Shown here: in pieces, positions 1 through 6,289 of the stretch
Position numbering within the stretch: position 1 is the first letter of the stretch
Layout of the letters: each line of letters opens with the position of its first letter
Source: Candidatus Woesearchaeota archaeon
GTDB lineage: Archaea; Nanobdellota; Nanobdellia; Woesearchaeales; GW2011-AR4
Reading direction: 5' to 3'
Assembly (NCBI GenBank): GCA_016784105.1
Contig: JADHVG010000010.1
Location: forward strand, 1 to 34,543
Length of the DNA stretch: 34,543 nucleotides
The notes under the pieces: model-generated
Told to the model about the DNA's origin: nothing
What the model saw: the letters and a program-made list of their open reading frames with translations, nothing else
Database searches by the model: none
Position numbers and translations under genes: made by a program

Positions 1-2
1 TT

Positions 3-161
3 GCACTTCCTGAGCTTGCAGAAACGTTTGCGCTGGTCTCTAGAATGTTAAAAGAAGGGGTAGCGTACACTGATATAGTTAATAGGAGTATAGCAAATAC
101 TGATAAAAATAATGTTTTATTCATGTTGACCCTTAAAGTGATATTATTGGAGAGTAGTTAA
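3..161 (+). CDS. C-terminal end of an unrecognised protein (partial)
   Basis: An open frame enters from the left edge and stops with TAA at 159-161, leaving 52 residues. The tail is helical and mildly hydrophobic, beginning ALPELAETFALVSRML and ending KVILLESS. It faces the minus-strand gene that ends at 206, so the two genes converge with about 44 AT-rich bases between them. I do not recognise the family, and too little is visible to infer a role. It could also be a chance open frame, but its composition and clean stop ahead of a convergent gene favour a real 3' end. Confidence 0.5.
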   Translation, partial: ALPELAETFALVSRMLKEGVAYTDIVNRSIANTDKNNVLFMLTLKVILLESS

Positions 162-205
162 TCTATATTTAAATATTGTGGTTTTTTATTGAAAAATTAA
201 GAATT

Positions 206-1030
206 CTATTTGTTAAAATTAAAAACATCAGAAATATCGATATTTTTTTCTGCATCATCTGAGGAAGATTCTTGCGTTTCTTCCTGCTCATCTTCAGAAT
301 CCGAATCTTCCGCTGCATCAGATTCTGGTTCTTCTGATCGTTCTTCCACTATCTCATCCACTTCCTCATTTATTTTGGAGATATCTTTTCTTATCTCCAC
401 CACCTTTTCAGGGTCATCTTGCACTTCCTGTATATCCCGCCTTACTTCCCCAATATCATCTATAATCTTGTCTATTTTTCCGTGTTCCTGCTCTTTAACC
501 TGCTGTTCTGAAACTCCGATCTCAGACATTAGTTCATTTAGGGAAACATCCTGATTGTTTGGATCTTTAACAACATCATCTTCATAATTTGAGGGTTCTG
601 CTTGTTGTTGAGTTTCTTGAACTTCATTATTTTCTGGAGGTAATTGAGGCTCTTGCTCCAGATTAGGACTTTCAACATTTTCTTCAGATTCTTGAATATC
701 AGGCATCTCTTGAACTTCATTGTTAATTGAATGATTAGGATTTTCAGAATCAGAAATTTCTTGATATTCTCTTGGTGGCGGAGGAATATCTGGTTCATTC
801 TCTAAATCAGCTTCTTGTAGCATGCTTTCTGGTTCAACAGAAGGAGTAGGTTCTTGTGTCACTTCTTTCTGAACTTCATTAGGCATTTGAGGAGCTTCTG
901 GTTTTTCTGGAGTTTTGTGTGAACTAATATTAAGAATGCTTTTTGCTTTTTCTGTTGCTTCATACATAGAAGCTGCAAGGCCTTGTTCTTTGAGTTTTTC
1001 AGCAAGCTCTTGTACTTTTGGATCTTCCAT
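206..1030 (-). CDS. Acidic, coiled-coil-rich protein with an N-terminal helical motif
   Basis: A 274-residue protein of unknown function. Residues 5-32 (QELAEKLKEQGLAASMYEA and on) form a short helix-turn-helix-like motif that I remember at the N-terminus of many unrelated small-genome archaeal proteins, where it looks like a docking or dimerisation element. Residues 35-170 are a low-complexity linker rich in Pro, Glu, Gln and Asn. Residues 175-235 (about GVSEQQVKEQEHGKIDK onward) are a predicted coiled coil, and the tail is very acidic (runs of E, D and S) before a last ISDVFNFNK segment. No signal peptide or membrane segment is present, so it is probably cytoplasmic. It lies 25 bases downstream of the methyltransferase gene on the same strand and has its own TATA box. 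Gene reality is supported by the start position and promoter; function is unknown. Confidence 0.75.
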   Translation of the reverse strand: MEDPKVQELAEKLKEQGLAASMYEATEKAKSILNISSHKTPEKPEAPQMPNEVQKEVTQEPTPSVEPESMLQEADLENEPDIPPPPREYQEISDSENPNHSINNEVQEMPDIQESEENVESPNLEQEPQLPPENNEVQETQQQAEPSNYEDDVVKDPNNQDVSLNELMSEIGVSEQQVKEQEHGKIDKIIDDIGEVRRDIQEVQDDPEKVVEIRKDISKINEEVDEIVEERSEEPESDAAEDSDSEDEQEETQESSSDDAEKNIDISDVFNFNK

Positions 1031-1049
1031 GTTACTTTCCTTGAATAAA

Positions 1050-1060
1050 GTTTATTTAAT
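1050..1060 (-). promoter_or_regulatory. TATA box for the acidic coiled-coil gene
   Basis: On the minus strand this reads ATTAAATAAAC, centred about 25 bases ahead of the ATG at 1030. That spacing predicts a leaderless or nearly leaderless transcript. The box overlaps the stop codon of the upstream methyltransferase gene. Confidence 0.5.
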
Positions 1061-1547
1061 CTTTTCGGTTGCAAAAAAATATAATGTCCTTGTCTGAATC
1101 TATTCTTTTCTTAATTAAAAAATTATTTTTTATTTCTTCTTCAATAATCTCAAAACTGTTTGCTTTTTTCAGTATGCTAAAAACAAATGTTTCTCTACCA
1201 ACTCTTTGTATTTCCAAAATCCCTTTTTTTATGTCTTGGAAGTTATGCAGAGAGGTCATGGAAACCACAACATCAAATTTGTTATCTGGAAAAGGAAGGT
1301 TCTCTCCAATAGCCAGAATTTTGTTTTTGTTTTTATTTTTCTTCAATAATCCTTCAGAAGGGTCTATCCCTATAACCTTGCAATTAAAATTAGACGATAT
1401 TCCAGTTCCGCATCCTACATCCAGCAAAAGATCCTCTTTTTTAAGTTTGATATGTTTTTTAATAATTTCTAGTTTGGATTTTTGTTCAGAACCATGCAAT
1501 TCTTCATATCCTTCAGCTATCTTGCTATAATATTCCATTTTTATCAA
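1056..1547 (-). CDS. Class I SAM-dependent methyltransferase (Methyltransf_11-like)
   Basis: A 163-residue Rossmann-fold methyltransferase; the second Met (start 1538, MEYYSKIAEGYEELHG) is an equally good start. Motif I is LLLDVGCGTG near residues 41-50, binding S-adenosylmethionine. The acidic end of strand 2 is VIGIDPSEGLL. The post-II region has GENLPFPDNKFDVVVSMTSLHN, typical of the Methyltransf_11 family. The substrate cannot be told. The C-terminus is short compared with UbiE/COQ5 enzymes (about 230-250 residues), so this is a minimal version, common in small-genome archaea. It is cytoplasmic with no membrane segment. It is transcribed divergently from the lipoprotein gene at 1630, with an 82-base shared upstream region. 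Confidence 0.85.
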   Translation of the reverse strand: MIKMEYYSKIAEGYEELHGSEQKSKLEIIKKHIKLKKEDLLLDVGCGTGISSNFNCKVIGIDPSEGLLKKNKNKNKILAIGENLPFPDNKFDVVVSMTSLHNFQDIKKGILEIQRVGRETFVFSILKKANSFEIIEEEIKNNFLIKKRIDSDKDIIFFCNRKD

Positions 1548-1592
1548 CTATTCTCTCAATTCTTTAACTTTTTTGTTAATTGATGCGAAAAG

Positions 1593-1600
1593 AATAAATA
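1593..1600 (+). promoter_or_regulatory. TATA box for the lipoprotein gene
   Basis: AATAAATA preceded by purine-rich GCGAAAAG (a BRE-like element), centred about 33 bases upstream of the ATG at 1630. This supports 1630 rather than the in-frame upstream codon at 1573 as the true start, because a start at 1573 would lie upstream of the box. Confidence 0.45.
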
Positions 1601-1629
1601 CCAGTTCTTTCCAAATAATTTTCTCGAAA

Positions 1630-2199
1630 ATGAAAAAAATATTTTTTTTGATGGTTTTTGCCTTGGTTTTTCTTTATAGTTGTACTTCTCCAGAATTAGA
1701 TTTTGAAGAAGGGGTTGATAAGCTCAACGAATTTAATTCAGAGTACGGGTCTACATTAAAAAACGCTCCTGAAACAAAGGAAAAGACTGATGAACTTATA
1801 GCACAGCTAACAGGTTTTGTAGCTCTTAATGCTTTGATTGATCCTCTAAACTCATTGTATAATTTTAGGATCAAGTTTCTGGAAGCAGAGAGCATGAGTT
1901 ACGAAGGGTGGGGCTGGGGTAGGGCATCCACAACAAAATACGGTTTTGGCTGTAAAAAAGGTTATGATAGGATAACTAACTCTTCTAGAATTAGAAACAA
2001 TTCTGTTGTCTTGGGTTACGAGGCTGTGGATTTGTTAGAAAGCTTTGTTGATTCGTATCCCGAAAAAACCAAAAGCTTAAATTTAACCCAAAAAGATGTT
2101 TTGATATTGAAAACTATTTATTTTCAGGAACAAGAAACAGCAGAAAGAGACGCAAGATTGATAAAGTCTGCCTGCAAGAAGGATGAAGATGGAAATTAA
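1630..2199 (+). CDS. Small predicted lipoprotein of unknown function
   Basis: A 189-residue protein starting MKKIFFLMVFALVFLYSC. This is a short basic N-region, a hydrophobic core and a lipobox-like LYSC with the Cys at residue 18, so export and lipid attachment at that Cys are likely. The mature part is helical and polar, with a short aromatic GWGWGRAS patch near residue 97, a Cys near 110 and a Cys near the C-terminus (SACKKDEDGN). I do not recognise a catalytic motif. The longer frame from 1573 is rejected because its first 19 residues would bury the signal sequence and the TATA box lies inside it. The last 17 bases overlap the start of the zinc-ribbon gene, so the two are probably translated from one mRNA. 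Confidence 0.7.
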   Translation: MKKIFFLMVFALVFLYSCTSPELDFEEGVDKLNEFNSEYGSTLKNAPETKEKTDELIAQLTGFVALNALIDPLNSLYNFRIKFLEAESMSYEGWGWGRASTTKYGFGCKKGYDRITNSSRIRNNSVVLGYEAVDLLESFVDSYPEKTKSLNLTQKDVLILKTIYFQEQETAERDARLIKSACKKDEDGN

Positions 2200-2590
2200 G
2201 AAACCAAACAGCATGTCTGAATGTTTGTTCTTTACCAATAGATCCTTAGGTGAAGGTTTTGCTGTTGCTTGGGTACGCAGACCAACCTGTTCATCGTGCA
2301 AGGAAGGTCTGATGGGAAAGCCATTAAAAAAAGATGGTAAACCAATGAAAAAAGCTGAGTTCTATGAATGTCCACAGTGTAAACATCAACTACCTAATGA
2401 AGAAATGGAATCTCAACTAAAAGTAGAAATTGAATATCAATGTCCTCACTGTATGAAGGAGGGTTTTGCAGAAACTGAATATGTGAGGAAAACTTTTGAG
2501 GGCGTTAAAGCTTTTGTCTTTGAGTGTGGAAGTTGTGATAAGAAACTCGGCATCACAAAAAAGATGAAGAAGACTAAAAAAGGAAATTAG
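2183..2590 (+). CDS. Zinc-ribbon protein with four CxxC knuckles
   Basis: A 135-residue basic protein with four CxxC pairs: CSSC near residues 36-39, CPQC near 58-61, CPHC near 82-85 and CGSC near 114-117. Together they can bind two zinc ions in two ribbon units. Between pairs the pattern GLMGKPLKKDGKP and the C-terminal KKLGITKKMKK are features I remember from a conserved uncharacterised small archaeal family, possibly linked to RNA or ribosome function; this is memory, not a search. It is cytoplasmic. The ATG at 2183 overlaps the lipoprotein gene; the ATG at 2189 is an alternative start two codons later. Confidence 0.8.
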   Translation: MKMEIKKPNSMSECLFFTNRSLGEGFAVAWVRRPTCSSCKEGLMGKPLKKDGKPMKKAEFYECPQCKHQLPNEEMESQLKVEIEYQCPHCMKEGFAETEYVRKTFEGVKAFVFECGSCDKKLGITKKMKKTKKGN

Positions 2591-2607
2591 TTTTTAACAA
2601 TCTTTTT
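2591..2607 (+). terminator. T-rich archaeal-type terminator
   Basis: Two T5 tracts at 2591-2595 and 2603-2607 directly follow the zinc-ribbon stop codon. Archaeal termination can be specified by T-tracts alone, and the next gene has its own promoter, so transcription plausibly ends here. Confidence 0.35.
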
Positions 2608-2715
2608 AAAACTAGTGATATACCTCAAACTAGGTGATTACACATTAATTTCTAATCTAATTACTACAATCAGGGTTATTAAAACACAGTTCTCACTGGA
2701 CATTTGCGCGTGAAG

Positions 2716-2724
2716 TATTTAAAC
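2716..2724 (+). promoter_or_regulatory. TATA box for the endonuclease-metG operon
   Basis: TATTTAAAC centred 27 bases ahead of the ATG at 2747, with purine-rich GTGAAG just upstream as a BRE-like element. It predicts a leaderless mRNA covering the homing-endonuclease-like gene and, through a 4-base overlap, metG. Confidence 0.6.
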
Positions 2725-2746
2725 CCATTTTTCATGGATATATCAT

Positions 2747-3835
2747 ATGAAAAAGATCAAAATATCACGGCAAAAATTGGTGAAGTTGTATATTGAAAAA
2801 GAGCTTAGTACATATTCAATTGCAAAACTGATTAAGTGTGATCCTACTGTTATTCAAAAGAGATTGAAAGAGTATGATATCCCTTCTAGGCAGCCTAAAA
2901 AGAAAATTGATCTCGATAAGGAAAAACTTGAAAATCTCTATCTTGAAAACAATTTATCTACGTATAAAATTGCAAAATTTCTAAATGTTAAAAGTAACAA
3001 TACTATTTCTAGAAAATTGAGAGATGCCGGAATCAGAGCTAGGCAGATTATTAAAACTCCAATAACTAAAGAAGATTTGGACTATCTCTATCACGTCAAA
3101 AAATGGCCGTTTTCTAAAATTGCTCACAAATTTTCATGCACCCCTACAATAATCTTTAGAAGAATGAAGGAATTTGGAATTGATGTTAGAACTGTAAGTG
3201 AAGCAAACACAATCTATGCAAAAAATGATTTTAGTGGTAACCTGATTGAAAAAGCATATCTGATAGGTTTTAGGTTGGGTGATTTAAATGTGAGACAGCC
3301 TGGAAGTCTAATCCAAGTTAAATCAAGCACAACGAAACAAGAACAGGTAGAGCTTTTTAAAAAATTGTTTCAAAGATATGGCCATGTTCGAGTAAGTAAA
3401 TCAAACCTTTGCTACAATCATCAAGTTGGATTGAACAAAAGTTTTGAATTTCTCACACCAAAAAAAGATAATATTGAAGAGTGGATTCTTGAAAGTGATG
3501 ATTTTTTTGTTGCCTTTCTTGCAGGATATGTTGATGCTGAAGGAAACATAGGAGTATATTCCAAGCAAGCAAGATTTAAAATAAAAACTTATGATAAATT
3601 TATCCTAAGATTAATCTATCAAAAATTGAATCAAATGCAGATTAATGCCAAATTTTCTCTGGATTCTCCAATGAAAAAGGGCAAGCACAACAAAGATCTT
3701 TGGTGTGTTTCGGTGAATAAAAAACAAAGCTTGTATCAATTATTTAATATATTGAAACCTCACATTAAACATGCAAAAAGATTTAAAGACCTTACCATTG
3801 CTGAGAGTAATGTCCAGGAGAGGTTAAAGCCATGA
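2747..3835 (+). CDS. Free-standing LAGLIDADG homing-endonuclease-like protein with three HTH repeats
   Basis: A 362-residue protein. Residues 5-50, 54-100 and 105-150 are three copies of a helix-turn-helix unit with the pattern LxxLYxxxxLSTYxIAKxL, followed by a recognition-like helix (IQKRLKEYDI, ISRKLRDAGI, IFRRMKEFGI). Residues 169-181 (KAYLIGFRLGDLN) and 256-267 (AFLAGYVDAEGN) are the two LAGLIDADG helices, each with its acidic residue (D179 and D263/E265), so one chain can form a monomeric two-motif nuclease. It is not inside an intein or intron: it has its own promoter and ends in an ATGA overlap with metG. It could still cut DNA, or it could be a domesticated DNA-binding regulator. The family is well supported; activity is not. 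Confidence 0.85.
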   Translation: MKKIKISRQKLVKLYIEKELSTYSIAKLIKCDPTVIQKRLKEYDIPSRQPKKKIDLDKEKLENLYLENNLSTYKIAKFLNVKSNNTISRKLRDAGIRARQIIKTPITKEDLDYLYHVKKWPFSKIAHKFSCTPTIIFRRMKEFGIDVRTVSEANTIYAKNDFSGNLIEKAYLIGFRLGDLNVRQPGSLIQVKSSTTKQEQVELFKKLFQRYGHVRVSKSNLCYNHQVGLNKSFEFLTPKKDNIEEWILESDDFFVAFLAGYVDAEGNIGVYSKQARFKIKTYDKFILRLIYQKLNQMQINAKFSLDSPMKKGKHNKDLWCVSVNKKQSLYQLFNILKPHIKHAKRFKDLTIAESNVQERLKP

Positions 3836-5814
3836 AAGAAACATACTATGTAACCACTGCCATAGCATATCCCAACCAGCCACCCCACGCAGGTCACATG
3901 CTTGAATTCATCCAGTCAGATTTTGTTGCTAGGTATCAAAGACTTCTTGGCAAGGATGTTCATTTTCTTACTGGTACGGATGAACATGGCCAAAAGATTG
4001 TTGAGGCTGCAAAGGATCAGGGTCTTACAACTCAAGAGTTGGTTGAAAAAAATGCCAAAATTTTTCTTGATTTTACTAAATTTCTTAACATGTCCAATGA
4101 TGATTTTATCCGTACAACAGACCAAAAGAGGCATTGGCCTTCTGTTGTCAAGCTTTGGAATAAGTTGAAAGAATCCGGAGACATCTACAAAAAAAAATAC
4201 GAGGGATTGTATTGTGTTGGTTGTGAAAAATTTGTTTTGGAACGGGAACTTGTAGATGGAAAATGTCAAAATCACAACACTGTTCCCAAAAAACTTGTTG
4301 AGGAAAATTATTTTTTTAAGTTGTCTAAGTACGCTAAAAAAATTGAAGAACTCATAAGTAAAGATGAGATAAAAGTTGTCCCTAAAACCAGAAAGAATGA
4401 GATCTTAAGTTTTCTTTCGGATGATGTTAAAGATATTTCTTTTTCACGTCATAAAGACTCTTTGACGTGGGGCATTCCGGTTCCCGGAGATGAAGATCAG
4501 GTAATGTATGTTTGGTGTGATGCCCTTACTAATTATATTAGTGCGCTTGATTATGATGCTGAAGGTTCTTTGTACAAAAAATACTGGCCGGCTGACGTGC
4601 ATGTTATCGGAAAAGATATTTTGAGGTTTCATGCTGCTTATTGGCCTGCTATGCATTTAAGTGCTAACATCCCGGTTCCTAAAAGTATTTTTGTGCACGG
4701 TTTTTTGAATAGTAAAGGCCAAAAAATGTCAAAATCTTTGGGTAATGTTATTGATCCTTACGAGCAGATTGAAAAATATGGTCTTGAACAGGTAAGATTG
4801 TATCTTTTGAAAAATCTTCCCAGCTATGATGATTGTGATTATTCAGAAGAAGATTTAACAGATACCGTTAATTCCGAGCTAGCGGATGATCTGGGTAATT
4901 TGATAAGACGTGTTATCGTTTTGATTGAGAAAAATTTTTCTGGAAACATTCCCAAAGTAAGTTCTTTGGAGGATATAGACAAGAAGCTTGTTGAAGATTC
5001 TAATTTTTTTGAAGATTTTGATGAATTCATGTTGGGATTTGAGTTCAATAAAGCCTTGAACAAGTTGTGGGAATTTATTCGGGCAACAAACAAGTACTTG
5101 ACTGATACTGAACCCTGGAAGATAAAGGATAAAGAACGTTTAGGAACAGTTTTGTATAATGCTCTTGAAGCAACAAGAATTATATCTTGCTTTTTGTATC
5201 CTGCTATGCCTACAACTTCTGAAGACATTTTGGAAAGGATTGGGCAAAAACTTCAAAACTTGAATGAGATAAAGTTTTCAACAAAAACTTCTGGAAAGAT
5301 AAACAAAAAAGATGAGGTTTTATTTAGAAAAATAGAGGTAAAAAAAATGGAAAGTACGTTCCCACTAAATCTCAAAGTTGCTAAAATAGTTTCTGCGGAA
5401 AACCACCCGGACGCAGACAAATTGTTAGTTTTACAACTAGACTTAGGTTCTGAGAAGAGACAATTAGTTGCTGGAATCAAAGGTTATTATTCCTTAGAAG
5501 AATTGGTTGGTAAAAAAATTATCATGATAACTAATTTGAAGTACGCTAAGCTTAGGGGTGTTGAAAGCCAAGGTATGTTGTTGGCTGCTGAAGCAGGAGA
5601 TGTTGTGGAAGTTCTGACTACTGATGCCCCGGAAGGAACTCAAGTTTCTGCTGGGAATTTGGAGAATAATGAAGAGCAAGTAACTTTTGAACAATTTGGA
5701 AAGCTAAAGATTGTGATTAAGGATGGTGTTCCTGTTTTCGAGGATAAGGTTTTAGAAGCTTCTGGTGAGAAAGTTTTTGTTACCCAAGTTTCTGATGGCG
5801 CAAAAGTAAGGTAA
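3832..5814 (+). CDS. metG: Methionyl-tRNA synthetase
   Basis: Attaches methionine to its tRNA in the cytoplasm. The 660 residues hold the class I signature HAGH at 19-22, a zinc knuckle with Cys 128, Cys 131, Cys 145 and His 148, the KMSKS loop at 298-302, an anticodon-binding helical domain to about 475, and a C-terminal OB-fold tRNA-binding domain at about 511-611 (NHPDADKL, GVESQGMLLAA). A further 49 residues follow. The single short knuckle with CxxH and the surrounding sequence (YCVGCEKF, ERELVDGKC) resemble bacterial enzymes of the Thermus type more than the usual archaeal enzyme with two longer knuckles, suggesting acquisition from bacteria. The start overlaps the endonuclease stop by 4 bases, and AGGAGAGGT at 3816-3824 is a good ribosome-binding site. 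Confidence 0.95.
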   Translation: MKETYYVTTAIAYPNQPPHAGHMLEFIQSDFVARYQRLLGKDVHFLTGTDEHGQKIVEAAKDQGLTTQELVEKNAKIFLDFTKFLNMSNDDFIRTTDQKRHWPSVVKLWNKLKESGDIYKKKYEGLYCVGCEKFVLERELVDGKCQNHNTVPKKLVEENYFFKLSKYAKKIEELISKDEIKVVPKTRKNEILSFLSDDVKDISFSRHKDSLTWGIPVPGDEDQVMYVWCDALTNYISALDYDAEGSLYKKYWPADVHVIGKDILRFHAAYWPAMHLSANIPVPKSIFVHGFLNSKGQKMSKSLGNVIDPYEQIEKYGLEQVRLYLLKNLPSYDDCDYSEEDLTDTVNSELADDLGNLIRRVIVLIEKNFSGNIPKVSSLEDIDKKLVEDSNFFEDFDEFMLGFEFNKALNKLWEFIRATNKYLTDTEPWKIKDKERLGTVLYNALEATRIISCFLYPAMPTTSEDILERIGQKLQNLNEIKFSTKTSGKINKKDEVLFRKIEVKKMESTFPLNLKVAKIVSAENHPDADKLLVLQLDLGSEKRQLVAGIKGYYSLEELVGKKIIMITNLKYAKLRGVESQGMLLAAEAGDVVEVLTTDAPEGTQVSAGNLENNEEQVTFEQFGKLKIVIKDGVPVFEDKVLEASGEKVFVTQVSDGAKVR

Positions 5815-5821
5815 TTTATTA

Positions 5822-5827
5822 TTTTTT
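5822..5827 (+). terminator. T-tract downstream of metG
   Basis: A T6 run eight bases after the metG stop codon, in T-rich context (TTATTATTTTTT). It fits an archaeal oligo-T termination signal and separates metG from the cassette A promoter. Confidence 0.3.
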
Positions 5828-5979
5828 CTGTTATAGTTTACATATTTTTACTATTGATAATCTATAAATCAATTATTTATAACATAATTCTAGTATCAAT
5901 AACATAATTTAAGCTTATTTTAATCATTTTTTACAAATTTCTAATATTCATAACAGAATTTATTGAATAAATAACAGAA
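5826..5979. repeat. Array of ATAACAKAA half-sites upstream of cassette A
   Basis: ATAACATAA occurs at 5879-5887 and 5899-5907, ATAACAGAA at 5950-5958 and 5971-5979, and the inverse TTCTGTTAT at 5826-5834. The direct copies are spaced 20, 51 and 21 bases apart, close to whole helical turns, so a bound protein would contact one face of the DNA. The last copy abuts the TATA box. This looks like an operator array for the promoter of cassette A, though AT-rich sequence raises the chance background. Confidence 0.45.
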
Positions 5980-5982
5980 AAC

Positions 5983-5991
5983 TTTATAAAT
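5983..5991 (+). promoter_or_regulatory. TATA box of cassette A
   Basis: TTTATAAAT centred about 27 bases upstream of the ATG at 6014, preceded by ACAGAAAAC as a BRE-like stretch that is shared with the last ATAACAGAA half-site. Predicts a leaderless transcript starting at the small basic gene. Confidence 0.65.
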
Positions 5992-6013
5992 CAAAATTTC
6001 AATTATAAGTTTA

Positions 6014-6289
6014 ATGCAAAAAGAGTCTCTTAATCAGTACATGATTGTTTCTTATACTCTGAAAAACATTTCTCAGAAAAAAAAGGTCAAGTTTCTTAGA
6101 AAGCTGCAAGGCTACAAAGAAAAAAAGGAAAAGAAAGAGTATTCTCATGAAGGTTTGATACAAAAGTTGAATGCCAAAAAGCTCGGAAGCAACGTTATAC
6201 TTTCTCCGATAGAAAATTTTTCAGAGATACATAACCTGTTGTCTAGTTATAACATAAAGGCTGAGGTCAAAGAAGCATGGATGAAATGA
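6014..6289 (+). CDS. Small basic protein, first gene of cassette A
   Basis: A 91-residue Lys-rich cytoplasmic protein of unknown function. It begins MQKESLNQYMIVSYTLKNIS, continues with a strongly basic helix (QKKKVKFLRKLQGYKEKKEK), then YSHEGLIQKLNAKKLGSNVILSP and an alpha/beta tail ending NIKAEVKEAW. The pattern of basic helix, then GLIxKLxxKKLGxNVI, then a short alpha/beta unit is one I remember from conserved small archaeal proteins of unknown role. By position it matches the ribbon-helix-helix and AbrB genes that open cassettes B and C, so a nucleic-acid-binding regulator is a reasonable inference, but no DNA-binding fold is proven by sequence. Its stop TGA overlaps the next gene's start (ATGA, 6286-6289). 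Confidence 0.75.
   Translation: MQKESLNQYMIVSYTLKNISQKKKVKFLRKLQGYKEKKEKKEYSHEGLIQKLNAKKLGSNVILSPIENFSEIHNLLSSYNIKAEVKEAWMK

Noticed and set aside
210-554. A 114-residue open frame opposite the acidic coiled-coil gene
   Set aside because: Its Ser-rich text is the antisense of Glu/Asp codons of the minus-strand gene, which has its own promoter and normal start.
3832-5814. Intein in metG, given the adjacent LAGLIDADG gene
   Set aside because: The synthetase is collinear from HAGH to the OB-fold with no inserted splicing domain, and the endonuclease is a separate gene.
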